Source: an uncultured Bacteroidales bacterium (GTDB lineage: Bacteria; Bacteroidota; Bacteroidia; Bacteroidales; UBA932). Taken from it: a stretch of DNA of 64,000 nucleotides. A program made the translations under genes and the position numbers. Below, one piece after another: positions 1-8,510 of this stretch (within the stretch, counting starts at the first letter, position 1; every line of letters starts with the position of its first letter). The notes beneath the pieces are model-generated. The model was not told the DNA's origin. It was given only the letters and a program-made list of their open reading frames with translations, and did no database searches. The stretch covers positions 37,907 to 101,906 of the forward strand of contig UQYV01000005.1 in the NCBI GenBank assembly GCA_900545245.1, given 5' to 3'.

Positions 1-245
1 TTAATAGTCGCAGTCTCGTAAACTTTCCCATCATACGGCTCGCCGTTGATTTTGTCAATTCTTGAGAAGATTCCGAGGTAGGTGTCATACTCTACGCTGA
101 TTTCTGTCTCGCCAAGAAACACCAAGTCAGAAAGTTCAATGTTCATCTGGATCCTGTCCGGGGCATAAGCTCCGTGCTTGACGACGCTGCAAGATGCAAG
201 GACCGTCACAGCCAGGGTGCAAAGCAGTAATTTAATCGTTTTCAT
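1..245 (-). CDS. Partial lipoprotein of unknown function
   Basis: The reading frame opens with ATG at 245 and runs off the left edge without a stop, giving 81 residues. It begins MKTIKLLLCTLAVTVLASCS, a lipoprotein signal peptide with lipobox LASC, so the product is probably anchored in the envelope. The visible mature part (ending GEPYDGKVYETATI) matches no family I recognise. It lies 11 nt after the stop of the upstream beta-barrel gene on the same strand and is probably the last visible gene of the minus-strand operon that starts near 3690. Confidence 0.75.
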   Translation of the reverse strand, partial: MKTIKLLLCTLAVTVLASCSVVKHGAYAPDRIQMNIELSDLVFLGETEISVEYDTYLGIFSRIDKINGEPYDGKVYETATI

Positions 246-256
246 AGGCACAAGAA

Positions 257-1024
257 CTATTTGAAGTAGTATGACAATGTCAAACGAACCTGCTGTCCGA
301 GGTTTCCTCTCTTAGCCTGAAGTTTCTCGAACTGGTTGGCAGGAGTTACAAGTGAACCGTTGATGTCGGATGTGTAGAAAACCTGAGTAGTTCCGGCTGA
401 TGTCACAGTGTTCTTATATTTCAGACCGAGGTCGAACTGTGAGCTGAGTCCATACTCGACGCCGAGAGCCACAGGAAGGTTGGCAATAAAGAACTGGAGA
501 CCGATAAACGCACCTATTCCGAGGGTGCATGCGTTCTTTGCCACGAGTGTCTCCATATCGGCAGTCTCATCAACTGCCCTCTGCTTTGCTCCTGACCATC
601 CGATTGGGAGTTCTGCTCCCGCGTAGACGTCAACGATGTTGCTTTTGGCAAAATGCCAAGCCACACCAGGCAAAACGAGGAAATGTCCTGAAGACTGGCC
701 TTCGCCGAGTTTCTTTTCTGTAGTCATAAGTTTACCCATCGCTTTCTGGCTGTACGCCTTTGCGTCAATGCTTGCCCTGACTTCGAGCTGGTCCAAAGCA
801 AAGAACTTGAGGTTCACGATTGGGAAAGGAACAAGGTCGCCATACTTGATGTCGTCCACGTAATTGTTAATCGGAAATCCGATGTAGAGTCCGAAGTCTC
901 CGGCCTGAGCACGGTTACCGGTACGGATTTTCTTGGCTGACGGTTCACCTGTTGTCAACTGGGCGAATGAAGCCAGGGAGAAAGCGCACAAAAGCGCTGC
1001 GGTCAGAAAAACTTTCTTTTTCAT
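257..1024 (-). CDS. Outer-membrane beta-barrel-like protein
   Basis: A 255-residue protein. I chose the ATG at 1024 because it starts a clean Sec signal peptide (MKKKVFLTAALLCAFSLASFAQ); the longer frame to 1060 adds a non-signal extension. Alternating hydrophobic/polar segments and a final LTLSYYFK with an aromatic C-terminal end are typical of Bacteroidota outer-membrane barrels. A run such as FGLYIGFPINNYVDDIKYGD near residue 45 looks like a first hairpin. Only 40 nt separate it from the DUF4270 gene, so co-transcription is likely. Substrate or partner is unknown. Confidence 0.7.
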   Translation of the reverse strand: MKKKVFLTAALLCAFSLASFAQLTTGEPSAKKIRTGNRAQAGDFGLYIGFPINNYVDDIKYGDLVPFPIVNLKFFALDQLEVRASIDAKAYSQKAMGKLMTTEKKLGEGQSSGHFLVLPGVAWHFAKSNIVDVYAGAELPIGWSGAKQRAVDETADMETLVAKNACTLGIGAFIGLQFFIANLPVALGVEYGLSSQFDLGLKYKNTVTSAGTTQVFYTSDINGSLVTPANQFEKLQAKRGNLGQQVRLTLSYYFK

Positions 1025-1064
1025 AAAGTTGGTTTTTAAAATTTGGTTTATAACATACATACTT

Positions 1065-2846
1065 CTATTCCGTTGGGAATGAATAGGTGATAGTCATCGT
1101 CGGTCTCTTCTCTGATGCCTTCGGCCCATATAGCCGGCAGCTGTAGTAGCGGTCCTTGTCCAGTTCCGTGGTTTTGCTGGTGCTCGTCGTGCTCGACTGT
1201 GAGGCATAGGCCGCCATCATCATGTAGTTGTAGTAATTGTTGTAGTAACTGTTGCCATATCCGCCGTAACCATATCCATATCCGCCATATCCGTAGCCGC
1301 CGTAACCATTGTAGAGGCTGTTGTAGTAGGAACTGTAGGCGAGGGCATTGAGATAGTCGTTGTAGGATGAGTTGTTCGAAGATGACGCTGCCTTGTTGGT
1401 CTCGGAATGCATGATGAGCATCCAGATGTCATACTGGCTTTCCCTCTTGGCGAAATCCTTGTCACTCTCGCCGTCTTTTTTGGACAGGCGTAGAAGTTCC
1501 TGAATGTGGTGGCTGACGTCCGGTTGATAGCAGGCGAGCGAGCGGTTGATGTCTCCCTGATTCTCGCTGGACACGCTGGCGTCGGTGAGTCCGGCGTATG
1601 AGACCACTTCTTGTTCTGTGTTCCCGTCCGCTCCGCTGACTGTCCGCTTGCCGACGAGTCTGCAGGTCGGGCTGAGCATCAGAGGATAGTGGTCTACTTC
1701 AGAATAGTCGGATGAAACCTTGTACGGAAGCCTTATGGTGGCTTTGTTGACGACTATCCTGCCGCCATTTATTATCTCGTCAACAATGTCCTTCTTTTCG
1801 GCATCGCTCTTTGTCTTGAACTCCTCACTGATGCTTTCGAAACGCTTGATCATTGATGTGCGGACGGCATTCTCCACGGAAACTTTCAGCCCCTTGGCAC
1901 GCACAACGGGCTTATAGCCGCATCCTCCCTCGATGTGCAGCTCGTCAGTTGATACGTGTTCCGAACCTTCCCGGCGGCAGATGTTGAACGCATACTGGGT
2001 CGGGAGCGAGGACGTGCCCTTTCCGATGAAGGAAGACGCTCCCGCCATGAACACGAAGGACGTGTCCACCGGCCCGCGTTCTTTGTCGAACACGGAACGT
2101 ACCTTCAGCTCCACGTAGTTTCCGGTGAGGTAGCCGTAGTCGTTGGTGCTCACCGCAACTTTGAACATATTGATTCTTCCGCTTCCGGAGGCAGGTCTGT
2201 CGGCGACTATGCATATTCCCGGAAGTTCCTTCTTCCAGTCGTCCATCGACCAGCTCTTGCGTCCTTTCAGCGCATCAACATATTTTTGCGCGAACTCTTT
2301 CTTGAAGTCGAAGGAAAGGGAGTCGCCTCCACTGTAAGTCGGTATACCTTTGGTGATCACTCCCTTGCTTTCGTCATACAGCCCCTCATTGCCCTTCCCG
2401 GCGTAGAGAATGTCGGAACCGAGCGGTTTCTGGAGCTCATAGACCCTGATGTTCTGGATGATGTGCTCCTGCGAGTCATCTCCGAACGAAAGCGTGTCCT
2501 TTGCCGCGGCGAAATGGAATGCGTAGATTTCCTGCACATCGCCTATGTCGAGTTTTGCCGTGTCTGCAATGGGTATCAGCGGGAAGGCTGCAACACTCTC
2601 GTTCCGGACGCCGCCCTCTTCGGTCACACCGCCGACGCTGAGCCGTCTGGAACTGTAGCCTCCGAGATCTTCGGTCTTGGCCGACTCGATGGCGGTGATG
2701 TCAAGTGATGTGCTGACTACCTGCCAGCTGTGCGATGTGGGGATGTAGTCCTGTCCGAGTGTGTCATCGGCATTTATGCACGAAAAACAGCAAAATGCCG
2801 CAACGGAGGCGACACCTATCGAAAATATTCCTTTAAGAGACTTCAT
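1065..2846 (-). CDS. DUF4270-family lipoprotein
   Basis: A 593-residue secreted lipoprotein (N-terminus MKSLKGIFSIGVASVAAFCCFSC, lipobox FSC). Its size, the motif near residues 30-45 (GQDYIPTSHSWQV) and its place directly after a glycogen-synthase-like gene fit DUF4270, a Bacteroidota family of unknown function usually found in this neighbourhood. Near residues 500-550 there is a low-complexity tract made almost only of Gly, Tyr and Asn, followed by MMMAAYASQ; such a tract is unusual in the family core and is probably surface-exposed. The start codon overlaps the stop of the upstream gene by one base (TAATG), so the two are translationally coupled. Confidence 0.8.
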   Translation of the reverse strand: MKSLKGIFSIGVASVAAFCCFSCINADDTLGQDYIPTSHSWQVVSTSLDITAIESAKTEDLGGYSSRRLSVGGVTEEGGVRNESVAAFPLIPIADTAKLDIGDVQEIYAFHFAAAKDTLSFGDDSQEHIIQNIRVYELQKPLGSDILYAGKGNEGLYDESKGVITKGIPTYSGGDSLSFDFKKEFAQKYVDALKGRKSWSMDDWKKELPGICIVADRPASGSGRINMFKVAVSTNDYGYLTGNYVELKVRSVFDKERGPVDTSFVFMAGASSFIGKGTSSLPTQYAFNICRREGSEHVSTDELHIEGGCGYKPVVRAKGLKVSVENAVRTSMIKRFESISEEFKTKSDAEKKDIVDEIINGGRIVVNKATIRLPYKVSSDYSEVDHYPLMLSPTCRLVGKRTVSGADGNTEQEVVSYAGLTDASVSSENQGDINRSLACYQPDVSHHIQELLRLSKKDGESDKDFAKRESQYDIWMLIMHSETNKAASSSNNSSYNDYLNALAYSSYYNSLYNGYGGYGYGGYGYGYGGYGNSYYNNYYNYMMMAAYASQSSTTSTSKTTELDKDRYYSCRLYGPKASEKRPTMTITYSFPTE

Positions 2847-3664
2847 TACAAGCTGTCGTAAAAACGGTTATAGGCATCGATATACGAGCCGTTCTCCATT
2901 GCGGAGGCATCGAACGGAAGCAGCGGGAGACCTTCGGAGGCACAAAAACCGGTCAGTTCGGCCGGAACATCCCCGTCACCGATGATGACACCGTCAGAGT
3001 AGCGGACGGCGAGTTTAGCAAGGTTTATGCCGCTTGGCTCCGCCAACAGTTCCGTGTCCGCGTCCGTGATGTTCCCGAATTTCACGAGTTCGCGGAATTC
3101 CGGAGCGAAAGGCATGGTTGGCGTGTCTCCATAAAGCGAAGTGACAATCTTGCTTCCGGAGAATATCGGGTCGTCGATGTATGCTTTCTTCAGATAGATC
3201 GGGAGTATGTGGGAAATCCATCCGTGGCAGTGGATGATGTCCGGGGCCCAGCGGAGCTTTTTCACGGTCTCAAGTACACCCCGGGCGAAGAAGATGGCCC
3301 TTTCGTCGTTGTCTGCGAAAAATTTTCCGCTTTCATCCGCGAAAGTTTGCTTGCGGTGGAAATAGTCCTCATTGTCAATGAAATAGACCTGCATCCTGGC
3401 GGCTGAGATAGAGGCTACCTTGATGACGAGAGGTCTGTCGACGTCGTTGATGATGATGTTCATCCCTGAGAGGCGAATCACCTCGTGGAGTTGGTTTTTC
3501 CTTTCGTTGATGCATCCGTAGCGGGGCATGAACGAACGGATTTCCTTCCTGCGTTCCTGAATTCCCTGTGGAAGGTATCTTCCGATGTTTGCGATTTCGG
3601 ACTCCGGCAGATATGGGAATATCTCCGAATTTACAAAAAGGACTCTCTTGGTGGAATCTCCCAT
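2846..3664 (-). CDS. Glycogen/starch synthase-like protein (GT5 N-terminal domain)
   Basis: A 272-residue protein starting MGDSTKRVLFVNSEIFPYLPES, the N-terminal nucleotide-sugar synthase fold of GT5. It retains the segment PDIIHCHGWISHILPIYLKK (compare DVVHAHDW in GlgA) and AIFFARGVLE. It is about half the length of bacterial GlgA (about 480 residues) and lacks the C-terminal Rossmann domain, as in the short Bacteroidota homologues paired with DUF4270. Catalysis by this half alone is doubtful. I prefer the ATG at 3664 over the upstream alternative at 3694 because homology begins there and a -7 promoter box at 3692-3699 would overlap the longer start. Confidence 0.8.
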   Translation of the reverse strand: MGDSTKRVLFVNSEIFPYLPESEIANIGRYLPQGIQERRKEIRSFMPRYGCINERKNQLHEVIRLSGMNIIINDVDRPLVIKVASISAARMQVYFIDNEDYFHRKQTFADESGKFFADNDERAIFFARGVLETVKKLRWAPDIIHCHGWISHILPIYLKKAYIDDPIFSGSKIVTSLYGDTPTMPFAPEFRELVKFGNITDADTELLAEPSGINLAKLAVRYSDGVIIGDGDVPAELTGFCASEGLPLLPFDASAMENGSYIDAYNRFYDSL

Positions 3665-3691
3665 AGCAAGTTTTATTTTAACAAATCTCCA

Positions 3692-3699
3692 CAAAGATA
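3692..3699 (-). promoter_or_regulatory. Promoter -7 box for the minus-strand operon
   Basis: On the minus strand this reads TATCTTTG, a perfect match to the Bacteroidota primary-sigma -7 consensus TANNTTTG. It lies 28 nt upstream of the chosen start at 3664 and faces away from the ftsX promoter, giving a compact divergent promoter pair. Confidence 0.65.
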
Positions 3700-3722
3700 A
3701 TAATAAATTTTCATAAAATCAC

Positions 3723-3730
3723 TAACTTTG
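3723..3730 (+). promoter_or_regulatory. Promoter -7 box for ftsX operon
   Basis: TAACTTTG matches TANNTTTG and sits 52 nt before the ftsX start at 3783. No clear TTTG box is visible at the usual distance upstream, so the call rests mainly on the -7 element and its position in the divergent intergenic region. Confidence 0.6.
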
Positions 3731-3782
3731 GCGTCTGCATGTTGTGATAGCGGGGTTTAATGCTACTGTGTAATAATAAGTT

Positions 3783-4661
3783 ATGGATTTGGACAGCAAT
3801 AGGATAATCAGAAAACGATATGTCAGGGCGTTTCTTTCGTCCGTTGTGAGCATTTCTCTGGTGTTGCTGCTCGTGGGCATTGCCGCGTTCCTGCTCGTTT
3901 CCGAGAGAAGCGTTTCGGACTATCTTAAAGAGAATATGCAGGTCAGCGTGATGATGAAGCGCGACGTTGGGGAGTCGGCGGCCCTTCGCTACAAGAAAGT
4001 GATGGACACAGAGCCTTTCGTGCGCAGTTCGTCCTATGTGTCGAAGGAACAGGGCGCAAAAGAGATGGCACAGCTGCTCGGGGATGACTTCCTCGCTGTT
4101 TTCGAGACGGCCCCGATTCCGGTTTCCATAAACCTTACGCTGAAGTCAGAGTATGTCTCCCCGGATTCTCTGGAAGTGGTGAAGGCGGTTCTGGAGAAGG
4201 CTCCTGAAGTGGAGGAGGTGGTCTATCAGCAGTCTCTCGTGGAGGCGCTGAACTCGAACCTTAGCAAGATTTCGCTGTTCCTGGCCGTATTTATCGCGCT
4301 GCTCCTATTCATCTCGTTCGTTCTCATCAATAACACCGTGCGACTGAGCGTCTATTCGAAGCGCTTTACGATTCACACGATGAAGATGGTCGGGGCGACG
4401 CGCCCGTTTATACGGAGGCCGTTCATGTACCAGTCGGCTTTTCAGGGCATCTTCGCCGCCTTGATTGCGACGATAATGATCATTATCGGACTGTTCTTGC
4501 TCAAGGGGCAGTTCGAACAGTTGTTTTCGGTGTTCACCCTCGGTATGTTATTGGCTGTCATCGGAATAGTTGTCGCAAGCGGGCTGGTTATATGCGTGGC
4601 GAGCACATATTTTACGGTCAATAAGCTTGTCTCGCTGAATAAATCGGAATTGTATTATTAA
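3783..4661 (+). CDS. ftsX: Cell-division protein FtsX
   Basis: A 292-residue permease-type protein. It has an N-terminal TM helix (about residues 17-40), a periplasmic ECD with KENMQVSVMMKRDV (about 45-65), and three more TM helices from about 165, including LFISFVLINNTVRLSVYSKR and the MKMVGAT motif typical of FtsX. FtsX works with the FtsE ATPase to control peptidoglycan hydrolases at the septum; ftsE is not adjacent here, which is usual in Bacteroidota. It begins an operon ftsX-DUF3098-uppP-lpxH, an order familiar from Bacteroides genomes for the first three genes. Confidence 0.93.
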   Translation: MDLDSNRIIRKRYVRAFLSSVVSISLVLLLVGIAAFLLVSERSVSDYLKENMQVSVMMKRDVGESAALRYKKVMDTEPFVRSSSYVSKEQGAKEMAQLLGDDFLAVFETAPIPVSINLTLKSEYVSPDSLEVVKAVLEKAPEVEEVVYQQSLVEALNSNLSKISLFLAVFIALLLFISFVLINNTVRLSVYSKRFTIHTMKMVGATRPFIRRPFMYQSAFQGIFAALIATIMIIIGLFLLKGQFEQLFSVFTLGMLLAVIGIVVASGLVICVASTYFTVNKLVSLNKSELYY

Positions 4662-4671
4662 GTTGAAAGAT

Positions 4672-4911
4672 ATGAACTTGAATGAATCGAAGAATATGGC
4701 GATGACGCCGAAGGGGCTGAGGCTTCTGCTCGCCGGACTGATTGTCATGGCGGCCGGGTATATTCTGATGTGCGGCGGAGCAAGTCACGACCCCAAGGTC
4801 TTCAGTTATGAGATTTTTGACTTTCAGAGGCTTGTCGCGGCTCCGCTTGTGATTATCACCGGAATTGTGGTGGAGATTGTCGCCGTTATGGGCGTCAGTA
4901 AAAAGAAATAA
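4672..4911 (+). CDS. DUF3098-family small membrane protein
   Basis: A 79-residue protein with two predicted TM helices (GLRLLLAGLIVMAAGYILM and VAAPLVIITGIVVEIVAVM). This matches DUF3098, a Bacteroidota family located between ftsX and uppP. I chose ATG 4672 rather than the TTG at 4663. Function is unknown; the context suggests an envelope or division role. It ends 2 nt before uppP. Confidence 0.85.
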   Translation: MNLNESKNMAMTPKGLRLLLAGLIVMAAGYILMCGGASHDPKVFSYEIFDFQRLVAAPLVIITGIVVEIVAVMGVSKKK

Positions 4912-4913
4912 GA

Positions 4914-5858
4914 ATGGAGTGGTTTGAAGCTATACTTTTGGGACTGTTGCAGGGTTTGACGGAGTTTTTGCCCGTGAGCAGCAGCGGTCATCTGCAAATC
5001 GGAAAAGAATTGCTGGGGATTAAAAACTCCGGCGACCTTGTGTTTGAGGTGGTAGTCCACGCGGCGACGGTGCTGAGTACGATTGTAGTGTTCAGAAAAC
5101 AGATTTGGGGACTATTGAAGTCTCTTTTTGTGAAAGACGGACTTTTTCGTAGCATCGCACATCCGTCAAAATTCAATGACGGAACGGACTATGTGCTGAA
5201 AATTCTGCTTTCGATGATACCGGTTTTCATCGTCGGGATGTTCTTCAAGGATGCGGTCGAGGGCCTGTTCGGCTCGTCAATCCATGTGGTGGCAGGAGCC
5301 CTGCTGGTGACGGCGGCGCTGCTTCTGCTCTCTGATAATGCAGGCAAGATTTTTGGACGCTGCTGCCGACGTTGCAAATGCGCGGAGGCTGATGCGGTCT
5401 CTTGTAAAGGCTCAGAGCCTGCAAAAACAACCGATAAATGCGCGGAAGCAACAGAGGTTGTTGAGACTGTCGACAAAGGCACACGCAACGGCATTTCCTA
5501 TTGGCAGGCATTTGTCGTGGGACTCGGACAGGCCATTGCGGTCATCCCGGGGCTTTCCCGTTCCGGCACCACCATTGCGACAGGGTTGCTTTGCGGAGTG
5601 AAACGCGATGTCGTCGCCCAGTTCTCATTCCTGATGGTTCTGATTCCTATTCTCGGTGAGGCTTTCCTTGAAATCGTTGGAGGAGATATGGCATCTTCGA
5701 CTGTCGGAGCGCTTCCTCTGGTTCTGGGTTTCATTTCCGCCTTCGTCGCAGGACTTTTCGCCTGCAAGGTGATGATTGCTCTCGTGAAGAAGACGAAACT
5801 CGGCTGGTTCGCACTCTACTGTGCAGTTGTTGCCGTTCTTATATTCATTTTCGCATGA
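4914..5858 (+). CDS. uppP: Undecaprenyl-diphosphatase UppP (BacA) with Cys-rich insert
   Basis: An inner-membrane phosphatase that recycles undecaprenyl pyrophosphate to the lipid carrier used in peptidoglycan and O-antigen synthesis. The first motif is QGLTEFLPVSSSGH (about residues 13-26), with Gln where enterobacterial UppP has the first Glu, as is common in Bacteroidota. The second motif is PGLSRSGTTIATGLLCG (about 208-224). At 314 residues it is about 45 longer than usual. The excess is a loop from about residue 148 to 190 holding CCRRCKC and two further Cys residues, between two TM helices. The 3' end overlaps lpxH by ATGA. Confidence 0.93.
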   Translation: MEWFEAILLGLLQGLTEFLPVSSSGHLQIGKELLGIKNSGDLVFEVVVHAATVLSTIVVFRKQIWGLLKSLFVKDGLFRSIAHPSKFNDGTDYVLKILLSMIPVFIVGMFFKDAVEGLFGSSIHVVAGALLVTAALLLLSDNAGKIFGRCCRRCKCAEADAVSCKGSEPAKTTDKCAEATEVVETVDKGTRNGISYWQAFVVGLGQAIAVIPGLSRSGTTIATGLLCGVKRDVVAQFSFLMVLIPILGEAFLEIVGGDMASSTVGALPLVLGFISAFVAGLFACKVMIALVKKTKLGWFALYCAVVAVLIFIFA

Positions 5859-6592
5859 GGCAAAACCTCACATATTTCGTCGCTGACGTTCACCTCGGCT
5901 GTGACGTTCTGAACCCGCAGGATAGGGAGGCGCGTTTCGTGAAGTTTCTCCGCTCTCTTCCGTCGGAGACCGAGAGCCTCTACCTGCTCGGTGACATCTG
6001 GGATTTCTGGTATGAGTACCGCGACGTCGTTCCCAAAGGCTATGTGCGCGTGTTTGCAGCGCTGCTCGACCTCATCGATCGAGGTGTGAATGTCTATTTC
6101 TTTCGCGGCAATCATGACGTCTGGAGCTATTCCTACTTCGAGTCTCTCGGGATGAAAATGCTTGAGCAGCCCTACATAACGACCATTTCAGGCAAGGTAT
6201 TCTGCCTCGGTCACGGCGATGGCCTCGGCCCCGTTCCGCGCGGCTATCGCATCCTTTCCGGCATCTTCCATTGCCGTCCGCTCCAGAAGATTTTCAGCAC
6301 GCTGCATCCGTGGTTCGCGTTTCGTCTTGGCAACAGCTGGTCGAAGAACAACCGTCTGAAGCACAAGACCGAATATGTCTTCCGAAACGAGGACGAGCCG
6401 CTATACAAGTTTGCCGAGTCTTTCGGCGAAACCCGGCACATCGACTACTTCATCTTCGGCCATTTCCACACTCGGGTTGACCTTCGACTTCCGTGCGGAG
6501 CGAATTTCCGCATGGTCAAGGACTGGTTCCGCTCCTCGCCCTACCTCGTCTGGGACGGCCATTCCCTCACCTCCGGGGAGTACGCGGAATGA
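5855..6592 (+). CDS. lpxH: UDP-2,3-diacylglucosamine diphosphatase LpxH-like
   Basis: A 245-residue calcineurin-like metallophosphoesterase. The metal-binding motifs appear in order: DVHLG (about 11-15), GDIWDFW (about 46-52), GNHD (about 86-89), LGHGDG, and GHFHTR near residue 200. The GDIWDFW variant and the length match LpxH, which cleaves UDP-2,3-diacylglucosamine to lipid X in lipid A synthesis at the inner face of the inner membrane. It shares four bases (ATGA) with uppP, so coupling is expected. A generic metallophosphoesterase is the main alternative. Confidence 0.88.
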   Translation: MRQNLTYFVADVHLGCDVLNPQDREARFVKFLRSLPSETESLYLLGDIWDFWYEYRDVVPKGYVRVFAALLDLIDRGVNVYFFRGNHDVWSYSYFESLGMKMLEQPYITTISGKVFCLGHGDGLGPVPRGYRILSGIFHCRPLQKIFSTLHPWFAFRLGNSWSKNNRLKHKTEYVFRNEDEPLYKFAESFGETRHIDYFIFGHFHTRVDLRLPCGANFRMVKDWFRSSPYLVWDGHSLTSGEYAE

Positions 6593-6650
6593 GGGTTTGG
6601 GGGCGGTCGGGGTGTTGGTGTGTCAAAAATCTAAACTTTTATGCCAAATT

Positions 6651-6685
6651 TTTGATAGTGGAATCTGTGATGGTGGCTATATTTG
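6651..6685 (+). promoter_or_regulatory. Promoter for PUL1 leader/operon
   Basis: TTTG at 6651-6654 and TATATTTG at 6678-6685 match the Bacteroidota -33/-7 elements with a 23-nt spacer. Transcription would start near 6692, leaving an untranslated leader of about 270 nt before the IPT/NHL gene at 6960. The gap 6593-6959 holds this promoter, a short ORF with a nine-G run, and a strong hairpin. Confidence 0.6.
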
Positions 6686-6708
6686 CAGCGATTATTGATA
6701 GCACTATT

Positions 6709-6753
6709 ATGAAAGTAATTGTATCACAAGTCACAATGGGGGGGGGATTGTAG
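6709..6753 (+). other. Candidate 14-codon leader ORF with G9 tract
   Basis: ATG at 6709 opens MKVIVSQVTMGGGL and stops at 6751-6753. It lies just downstream of the predicted start of transcription. Positions 6738-6746 are nine consecutive G residues inside the frame. Loss of one G would extend the frame to a TAG at 6835-6837, immediately before the hairpin. There is no direct evidence of translation, so this may be non-coding leader. Confidence 0.3.
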
Positions 6754-6836
6754 TCTGAACGGCAGATGGAGCGGTTCGGGATACCGTCTTTCATTGTCTC
6801 TGACAGAATCAGAAAAATCAATTAAATATATTATGT

Positions 6837-6868
6837 AGCCACATCCGTGAAGATTTGCGGATGTGGCT
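6837..6868 (+). terminator. Leader hairpin (attenuator or terminator)
   Basis: AGCCACATCCG (6837-6847) pairs perfectly with CGGATGTGGCT (6858-6868) around a 10-nt loop. Only a short T stretch follows (to 6870), so it could be a weak intrinsic terminator, an attenuator within the PUL1 leader, or the 3' end of a small RNA started at about 6692. Confidence 0.5.
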
Positions 6869-6959
6869 TTCTGCGTGTTCACCGGAGCGCGCGGAGGTCT
6901 TTTCGCATATCTGCGCGGTGTGTTTCTCTCTTACGAAAAACAAATTAAACCACACTGTT

Positions 6960-8465
6960 ATGAAAAGAAATCTTCTGAAACTTTTAGTGCTCTGCTCGCT
7001 CGCGGCAATGCCTGCGGTCAGCTGCTCGAAGGATGAACCTAAGGACCCGGGGACTGAAAAACCGGACGACGGCGGCAAGACTGACCCGACTCCGACACCT
7101 GAACCTGAAAAGGCAGCCATAACCGGCTTCACCCCGGCCGAAGGTGGCGCCGGCACCGAGATTACAATCACCGGAACCAACTTCGGCGAGGATGTGAATG
7201 CCATCACCGTCATAATCAACGGGCGCAAGGTCAAGGCCGAGACCCTCACCGCTTCCGAGGACGGAAAGAGCCAGAGCATCACCTGCAAGGTGCCCCGCGG
7301 GACGACTGACGGCGCGGCGACGGACGCCGAGGTGCGCCTCAGTATAAAGAAGGAAAGCAAGTACGACAACTGTGCGGCCGCCGCGAAGTTCAGGATTACC
7401 ATGCTGTCGAAGGTGGAGACCGTCTGCGGCTACACCGACCCTACCGGAGAGCAGAGAGTGCAGGACGGACCTTTCGAGCAGAGCCTCAACGGGGCGGGAT
7501 TCGCGGATTTCATGAACGACATCGTCGTTGATCCGGTTAACCATAACGTGCTTTGGGTGCTTGAGTCATGGGGCAATCTCAGAAAGGTTGACCTTGCTGC
7601 AAAACAGGTGACGACAGTAGCCAAAAGTTCATTCTACACCGGAGACGGCAACATCTACTCGATGGCGTGGCTTGACGAAAATAACCTTCTCGTCGCCATC
7701 TATCAGGACCGCTCGGAAACCGAGGTCGGCATCATGAAGCTCACGAGAGACGGCGACGGCTTCAAGGGTGAGGTTGTCGTGACGGACAAGCTTATCCGTG
7801 CGATTGCGGTTCATCCGGTCAATCACGAGGTCTATTATCTTCAGGACGGCGATGCCGGAAAGAACGTGAAGAGGTATGACCCTGCGACTGGAGAAGTTTC
7901 AGAGACGCTCTTCCAGTATGACGGCATGCCGCTCGGAGAAAACGAGGACTGGGACGGAATGACCGGAGTCAAGATTGTCTTCCATCCGACCGGGAACTAT
8001 GCCTACATCATCCATGCAAAGTCGTCAATCATAATGAAATGCGAATATGACTGGGCTAAAAAGGAACTTCTGACGCAGAACTCATGGGCGGTTGGCTGCG
8101 ATTACGGAGGACACCTTGACGGAGTAGGTACGGAAGCCCAGCTCAACAGGCCTTACGGCGGCGTGTTCGTGAAGAACGACTACTATGTTTCCGAAGGCTT
8201 TGAGGACCAATACGATTTCTATGTCGCCGATTCATGGAACGGCTGCATCAGAAAGATCACTCCTGAATATGCCGTGTCAACCTTTGCCGGCCGCGGAAGC
8301 GCCAATGCTCCTGGTGATGTCTGGGTCGGTGACCAGGACGGTGACCTTCGCAAGGAAGCCCGTTTCGCCATTCCGCAGGGCATAACTTATGAGCCTGCCA
8401 GCGGAACATTCTACATCGCCGACCGCCACTACCGTCGCGTGAGGAAGATTACATATCTCGACTAA
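6960..8465 (+). CDS. IPT/TIG and NHL-repeat surface lipoprotein
   Basis: A 501-residue lipoprotein (MKRNLLKLLVLCSLAAMPAVSCSK, lipobox VSC), then a Pro/Asp/Thr-rich linker. Next is an IPT/TIG Ig-like domain (AITGFTPAEGGAGTEITITG at about residues 47-66), followed by a beta-propeller with NHL-like repeats such as NHNVLWVLESWGNLRKVD and FYIADRHYRRVRKI. The ATG at 6960 is chosen because it begins the signal peptide. Such proteins often head Bacteroidota SusC/SusD operons and are thought to bind glycan at the cell surface; the ligand here is unknown. The SusC gene follows after 45 nt. Confidence 0.8.
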   Translation: MKRNLLKLLVLCSLAAMPAVSCSKDEPKDPGTEKPDDGGKTDPTPTPEPEKAAITGFTPAEGGAGTEITITGTNFGEDVNAITVIINGRKVKAETLTASEDGKSQSITCKVPRGTTDGAATDAEVRLSIKKESKYDNCAAAAKFRITMLSKVETVCGYTDPTGEQRVQDGPFEQSLNGAGFADFMNDIVVDPVNHNVLWVLESWGNLRKVDLAAKQVTTVAKSSFYTGDGNIYSMAWLDENNLLVAIYQDRSETEVGIMKLTRDGDGFKGEVVVTDKLIRAIAVHPVNHEVYYLQDGDAGKNVKRYDPATGEVSETLFQYDGMPLGENEDWDGMTGVKIVFHPTGNYAYIIHAKSSIIMKCEYDWAKKELLTQNSWAVGCDYGGHLDGVGTEAQLNRPYGGVFVKNDYYVSEGFEDQYDFYVADSWNGCIRKITPEYAVSTFAGRGSANAPGDVWVGDQDGDLRKEARFAIPQGITYEPASGTFYIADRHYRRVRKITYLD

Positions 8466-8510
8466 TCTCCTGTGTTTCAGGAAATCGTGGACTGAAAACG
8501 GAATTTGTTC

